Translations under genes and position numbers: made by a program
Part shown: positions 6,719 to 8,899 of the stretch, piece by piece
Position numbering within the stretch: position 1 is the stretch's first letter
Layout: the number at the start of each line of letters is the position of its first letter
Notes under the pieces: model-generated
What the model was told of the DNA's origin: nothing
Databases searched by the model: none
Seen by the model: the letters and a program-made list of their open reading frames with translations, nothing else
Assembly: GCA_040381235.1 (NCBI GenBank)
Contig: JBEIHS010000255.1
Coordinates: forward strand, 1 to 8,899
Direction of reading: 5' to 3'
DNA length: 8,899 bases
Source of the DNA: CAIXSC01 sp040381235
GTDB taxonomy: Bacteria; Planctomycetota; Planctomycetia; Pirellulales; Pirellulaceae

Positions 6719-7951
6719 CTAGGCGGTCGCGATCTGAAGAGGTTGGGCGCCCAGCGTCACGACGCTCAGGTGGCGGACCGGATGGGCGGCGAGATAGCGG
6801 TTGATGCGGTCGACATTCAACCCGTCCACGATCCGGGAAAGCTCCTCGATCGTTTGCACGCGTCCCAAGTGGTACCAGTCGGAGGCCATCGAACCGGTTC
6901 GCGAGGCGCTCGATTCCTGCTGCATGATCAATGCGCTCTTGAGCGACGCCTTGAGCCGCGCCAATTCGGCTTCGGTAACACCGACCGCCAGCTTGTGGAA
7001 CTCGGCGAGCATCACGTCCCAGGTCTCCTGGGCCCGTTCGGTGGTTGTGCCCGCGTAGCCAAAGATCGAACCGCGGTCGCGGAGCGAATGGCAGAAAGCG
7101 GAGACGGAATAGCACAATCCGCGGTTTTCCCGCACCTCGGTGAACAACCGTGAACTCATCCCGTCGCTCATCACGCCGATCGCCGCTCGGGCTTCGTAAT
7201 AGTCCGGGTGGGCGTACGGCACGCTGTCGTACGCCAGCCAGATATGCGTTTGGGACGACTCGTGCGCGATGTGCTCGTAACCGCCTTGCGGCTCGCCCGT
7301 CGGCTGGTCGGCCAGCGGCCGCGGCTTCCAGTCGCCCCAGTGCCGGCCGACCGTTTCGAGCAACCAGGGCCAGTCGAACTTGCCCGCGATGCTCACGATC
7401 GCCCCGGTGGGCTGGTACAGTTGAGATACGAATTCGCGGACATCGTCGGGCGTGGCCGCTTCCAAGCTGGGAACCGTCCCCAAACTCGACCGGCCCCACG
7501 GAGACGGATAATGCCGAAACCGCAAACGATGCAGAGCCCGCGTCGATAGCTCGTCTTCCAACGCCAACACTTCCTGAATGCACGACTGCCGGGCATCGTC
7601 GAACTCGTCGTCCGACAAATGAGGACGGCGAGTCAGATCGGCGAGTATCTCGAGCGTTTCGCCCAGGTTTTCGGCCGGCATCGCGCCGCCGAAACTCGTA
7701 TGTGCCGCGGCCACGGACGCCGACGCGTCACACCCTAGCCGTTCGAGATCCTCGATGAACTGCCGGCTGTCCCGTTTGCCGCTGCCGCGTTGAGCGAGTT
7801 CGGAAGCCAAACTGGCGAGCCCCTCGCGATGATCGGGGTCCCGCGAACAACCGGCGGGCAACAGCAGGGTGACCGCGGCGGACTCCAGCCAGGGCATGGG
7901 TTCAGCCAACAACGTCAGACCGTTGGCGAAGGCGTGCGTATGGATCGTCAC
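6719..7951 (-). CDS. M16B-family protein, non-zinc (Arg/Tyr) subunit
   Basis: A 410-residue M16-family protein whose zinc site is lost. The segment EGLASLASELAQRG aligns with GVSHFLEHMAFKG of its neighbour and has Ser47, Ser50 and Glu51 where His, Glu and His should be; one downstream glutamate (Glu127) survives. The C-terminal domain keeps the full motif SRLFTEVRENRGLCYS, with Arg274 and Tyr281 seven apart, a pair known in M16B enzymes to help bind the substrate peptide. It is best explained as the partner of the zinc-binding subunit encoded 33 bp downstream, forming a heterodimer like mitochondrial processing peptidase or bacterial two-subunit M16B enzymes. Start: GTG 7951 gives TIHTHAFANGLTLLAEPM, the usual M16 opening. 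An upstream in-frame TTG at 8005 has GGAGG 5 bp before it and overlaps the acetyltransferase stop, adding 18 basic residues; it cannot be excluded. No signal peptide. Confidence 0.93.
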   Translation of the reverse strand: MTIHTHAFANGLTLLAEPMPWLESAAVTLLLPAGCSRDPDHREGLASLASELAQRGSGKRDSRQFIEDLERLGCDASASVAAAHTSFGGAMPAENLGETLEILADLTRRPHLSDDEFDDARQSCIQEVLALEDELSTRALHRLRFRHYPSPWGRSSLGTVPSLEAATPDDVREFVSQLYQPTGAIVSIAGKFDWPWLLETVGRHWGDWKPRPLADQPTGEPQGGYEHIAHESSQTHIWLAYDSVPYAHPDYYEARAAIGVMSDGMSSRLFTEVRENRGLCYSVSAFCHSLRDRGSIFGYAGTTTERAQETWDVMLAEFHKLAVGVTEAELARLKASLKSALIMQQESSASRTGSMASDWYHLGRVQTIEELSRIVDGLNVDRINRYLAAHPVRHLSVVTLGAQPLQIATA

Positions 7952-7995
7952 CGGAGACTCGCGAAGGCAGAGGTAGGAACGTGTCGCTCGGCGGA

Positions 7996-8553
7996 TTACC
8001 CGCAAGCAACCTCCGCCGCTTTATACACGGTTTTCGTCCGCCGAAAACCCAGCCTCTGGTACAAGCGGATCGCGCCGCTGTTCTGCGCCGTGACCTCCAG
8101 CGTCGCTCGCCGCAACCCGTGTTCGCGAAATCCCGCGAGCGCATGGTAAAGCAGGCACGACCCGAGTCCACGGCCGCGATGTCCGGGCGTGATCCCCAGA
8201 TTTTGGATCGAACCGATGCCATCCATGTCGACGATGCCCTGGATCGTGCCGCAGTACTCCCGTTCCTCCTCGCCCTTGCCGCACCACTGGATGAGCCATG
8301 TCGCGGCCCGCACAAACCCGTTGCGCCGCGCAATCTCCCCCATCAGCCGCCGGCACCCCTCGCGATCGCCCAGGCACGGGAAGACGTTGGCGTCCAACTC
8401 GCTGCGGAAACTGCGATATTTCGCGTCGGCATGGGCCTGGAGAAGCGATTCATCCCAGTGGAGGAGCCGGTAATGCAGCGGCAGATCCGGCTGTCGGAAT
8501 AGCCGCGACAGGTCGAACTCCATTCGGTACCGCTTGAAATACGTGACGGTCAT
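7996..8553 (-). CDS. GNAT-family N-acetyltransferase
   Basis: A 185-residue protein with a C-terminal GNAT fold, which transfers an acetyl group from acetyl-CoA to an amine. The acetyl-CoA pyrophosphate-binding loop is IQNLGITPGHRGRGLGSCL, with RGRGLG at 126-131. The last motif is NSGAIRLYQRLGF, with Tyr155 in the position of the usual general acid. The N-terminal ~95 residues (with KYRSFRSELDANVFPCLG) do not match the common small GNAT core and may select the substrate, which I cannot name. ATG 8553 is preferred: it gives a normal-length GNAT protein, while the open frame upstream to 8883 runs through the repeat region with unlikely composition. It is the first gene of the minus-strand set, 44 bp before the M16 pair (or overlapping it if the TTG start is used), suggesting co-transcription. 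Acetylation of a protein or small molecule in the same pathway as the peptidase is only a guess. Confidence 0.92.
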   Translation of the reverse strand: MTVTYFKRYRMEFDLSRLFRQPDLPLHYRLLHWDESLLQAHADAKYRSFRSELDANVFPCLGDREGCRRLMGEIARRNGFVRAATWLIQWCGKGEEEREYCGTIQGIVDMDGIGSIQNLGITPGHRGRGLGSCLLYHALAGFREHGLRRATLEVTAQNSGAIRLYQRLGFRRTKTVYKAAEVACG

Positions 8554-8745
8554 GTCCGCACCGGTCCGACCCGCGTTTCGCTTCGCCCAGCTCATTCGAT
8601 TCCAGCCCGATGCTCGCCCCGAGCACCCAGCCTTCCGAAATCTACCCCTGGAATTAACGCCGGTCAACGAATCGCACTGGCACACTCCGGGACCAACCAC
8701 CCCGAATTCCCCCGCGCAGCGCCGGCCTGCGCCGCGAACCGTCGT
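8554..8745. other. Leader region upstream of the acetyltransferase operon
   Basis: No gene is supported here. The region is GC-rich near the acetyltransferase start and contains a short AT-richer patch at about 8636-8668 that holds the candidate promoter. No Shine-Dalgarno sequence precedes the acetyltransferase ATG. No riboswitch-like structure was recognised. Confidence 0.5.
8639..8667 (-). promoter_or_regulatory. Candidate sigma70-type promoter for GNAT/M16 operon
   Basis: Read on the minus strand, TTGACC (8667-8662, five of six matches to the -35 consensus) is followed by a 17-bp spacer and TAGATT (8644-8639, four of six to the -10). Transcription would begin near 8632, leaving a leader of about 80 bases before the acetyltransferase ATG. 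The spacing is ideal and the location fits, but planctomycete promoters are poorly defined and this is a motif match only. Confidence 0.4.
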
Positions 8746-8899
8746 AGCGGGAGCCGGAAGCTCCAGCCACGTAACGGGAGCCTCCGGCTCCCGCATCTGA
8801 ATGTGCCGGCTCCCGCATCCGGATGTGCTGGCTCCCGTATCCGGATGCGCTAGCGGCCAGCGGGAGCTGGAAGCTCCCGCCACGTAACGGGAGCCTCCG
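8746..8899. repeat. Palindromic 41-bp direct repeats, second copy cut by window end
   Basis: A 41-bp element occurs at 8746-8786 and again at 8859-8899, matching at 39 of 41 positions, 113 bp apart. Each copy contains a stem: in the second, GCGGGAGCT and AGCTCCCGC flank GGA (8860-8880, perfect 9 bp); the first copy is a degraded version with two mismatches. Next comes GCCACGTAA and a second stem, CGGGAGCC and GGCTCCCG around TCC (8775-8793, perfect 8 bp). The second copy runs to the last base, so this stem is cut off. The layout resembles REP/BIME-type extragenic palindromes, and GGGAGCC-TCC-GGCTCCC is a motif I associate with planctomycete spacers. No transposase is nearby. Confidence 0.9.
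8784..8849. repeat. 22-bp tandem repeat, three copies, inside the palindromic element
   Basis: Three units at 8784-8805, 8806-8827 and 8828-8849, each reading C(C/T)GGCTCCCG(C/T)ATC then (C/T)G(A/G)ATG(T/C)G. The middle copy holds the perfect palindrome CATCCGGATG (8816-8825). The units begin within the right arm of the GGCTCCC stem, so the array seems to have grown from the palindromic repeat itself. Confidence 0.92.

Noticed and set aside
6098..7153. 351-codon plus-strand frame antisense to both M16 genes
   Set aside because: It spans two well-supported genes and the gap between them and shows no family motif.
8554..8883. Upstream extension of the acetyltransferase to 295 residues
   Set aside because: The extra 110 residues read through the palindromic repeats and the candidate promoter and have low-complexity Gly/Ser/Arg composition.

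Overview
The window looks like an ordinary chromosomal segment of a GC-rich bacterium. I infer Planctomycetota, probably Pirellulales-like. The grounds are the codon and GC style, the character of the ABC-2 exporter and HEAT-repeat proteins, weak or absent Shine-Dalgarno sequences, and spacers filled with short tandem repeats and GGGAGCC/GGCTCCC palindromes. No marker gene fixes the taxon, so this assignment is an inference.

Layout. On the plus strand, positions 142-5149 carry three genes in a row: an ABC-2 type ATP-binding protein, a 551-residue permease that looks like two ABC-2 permease halves fused head to tail, and a large exported HEAT-repeat-like protein with an (AGAP)5 linker. On the minus strand, positions 8553-5459 carry three genes, in transcription order: a GNAT acetyltransferase and two M16B-type peptidase-family proteins. 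The two sets converge on a repeat-filled spacer at about 5150-5458. A candidate sigma70-type promoter for the minus-strand set lies at 8639-8667.

How the genes work together. The ATPase and the fused permease plausibly form one exporter of unknown substrate; the HEAT-repeat protein could be an extracytoplasmic partner, but only its position suggests this. The two M16 proteins look like complementary halves of a heterodimeric metallopeptidase. The distal one keeps the zinc motif HxxEH but lacks the Arg/Tyr pair of the C-terminal domain. The proximal one has lost the zinc ligands but keeps Arg/Tyr. The link between this pair and the acetyltransferase is operonic only.

The most unusual large-scale signal is in the spacers. 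All four longer non-coding gaps contain tandem repeats, each with its own unit (7, 17, 11/22 and 22 bp), and the HEAT-repeat gene carries an in-frame 12-bp repeat. I see no CRISPR array, tRNA, rRNA, transposase, phage or defence gene. I do not see a clearly new biological system; the M16 pair, the fused permease and the repeat arrays are what deserve follow-up.
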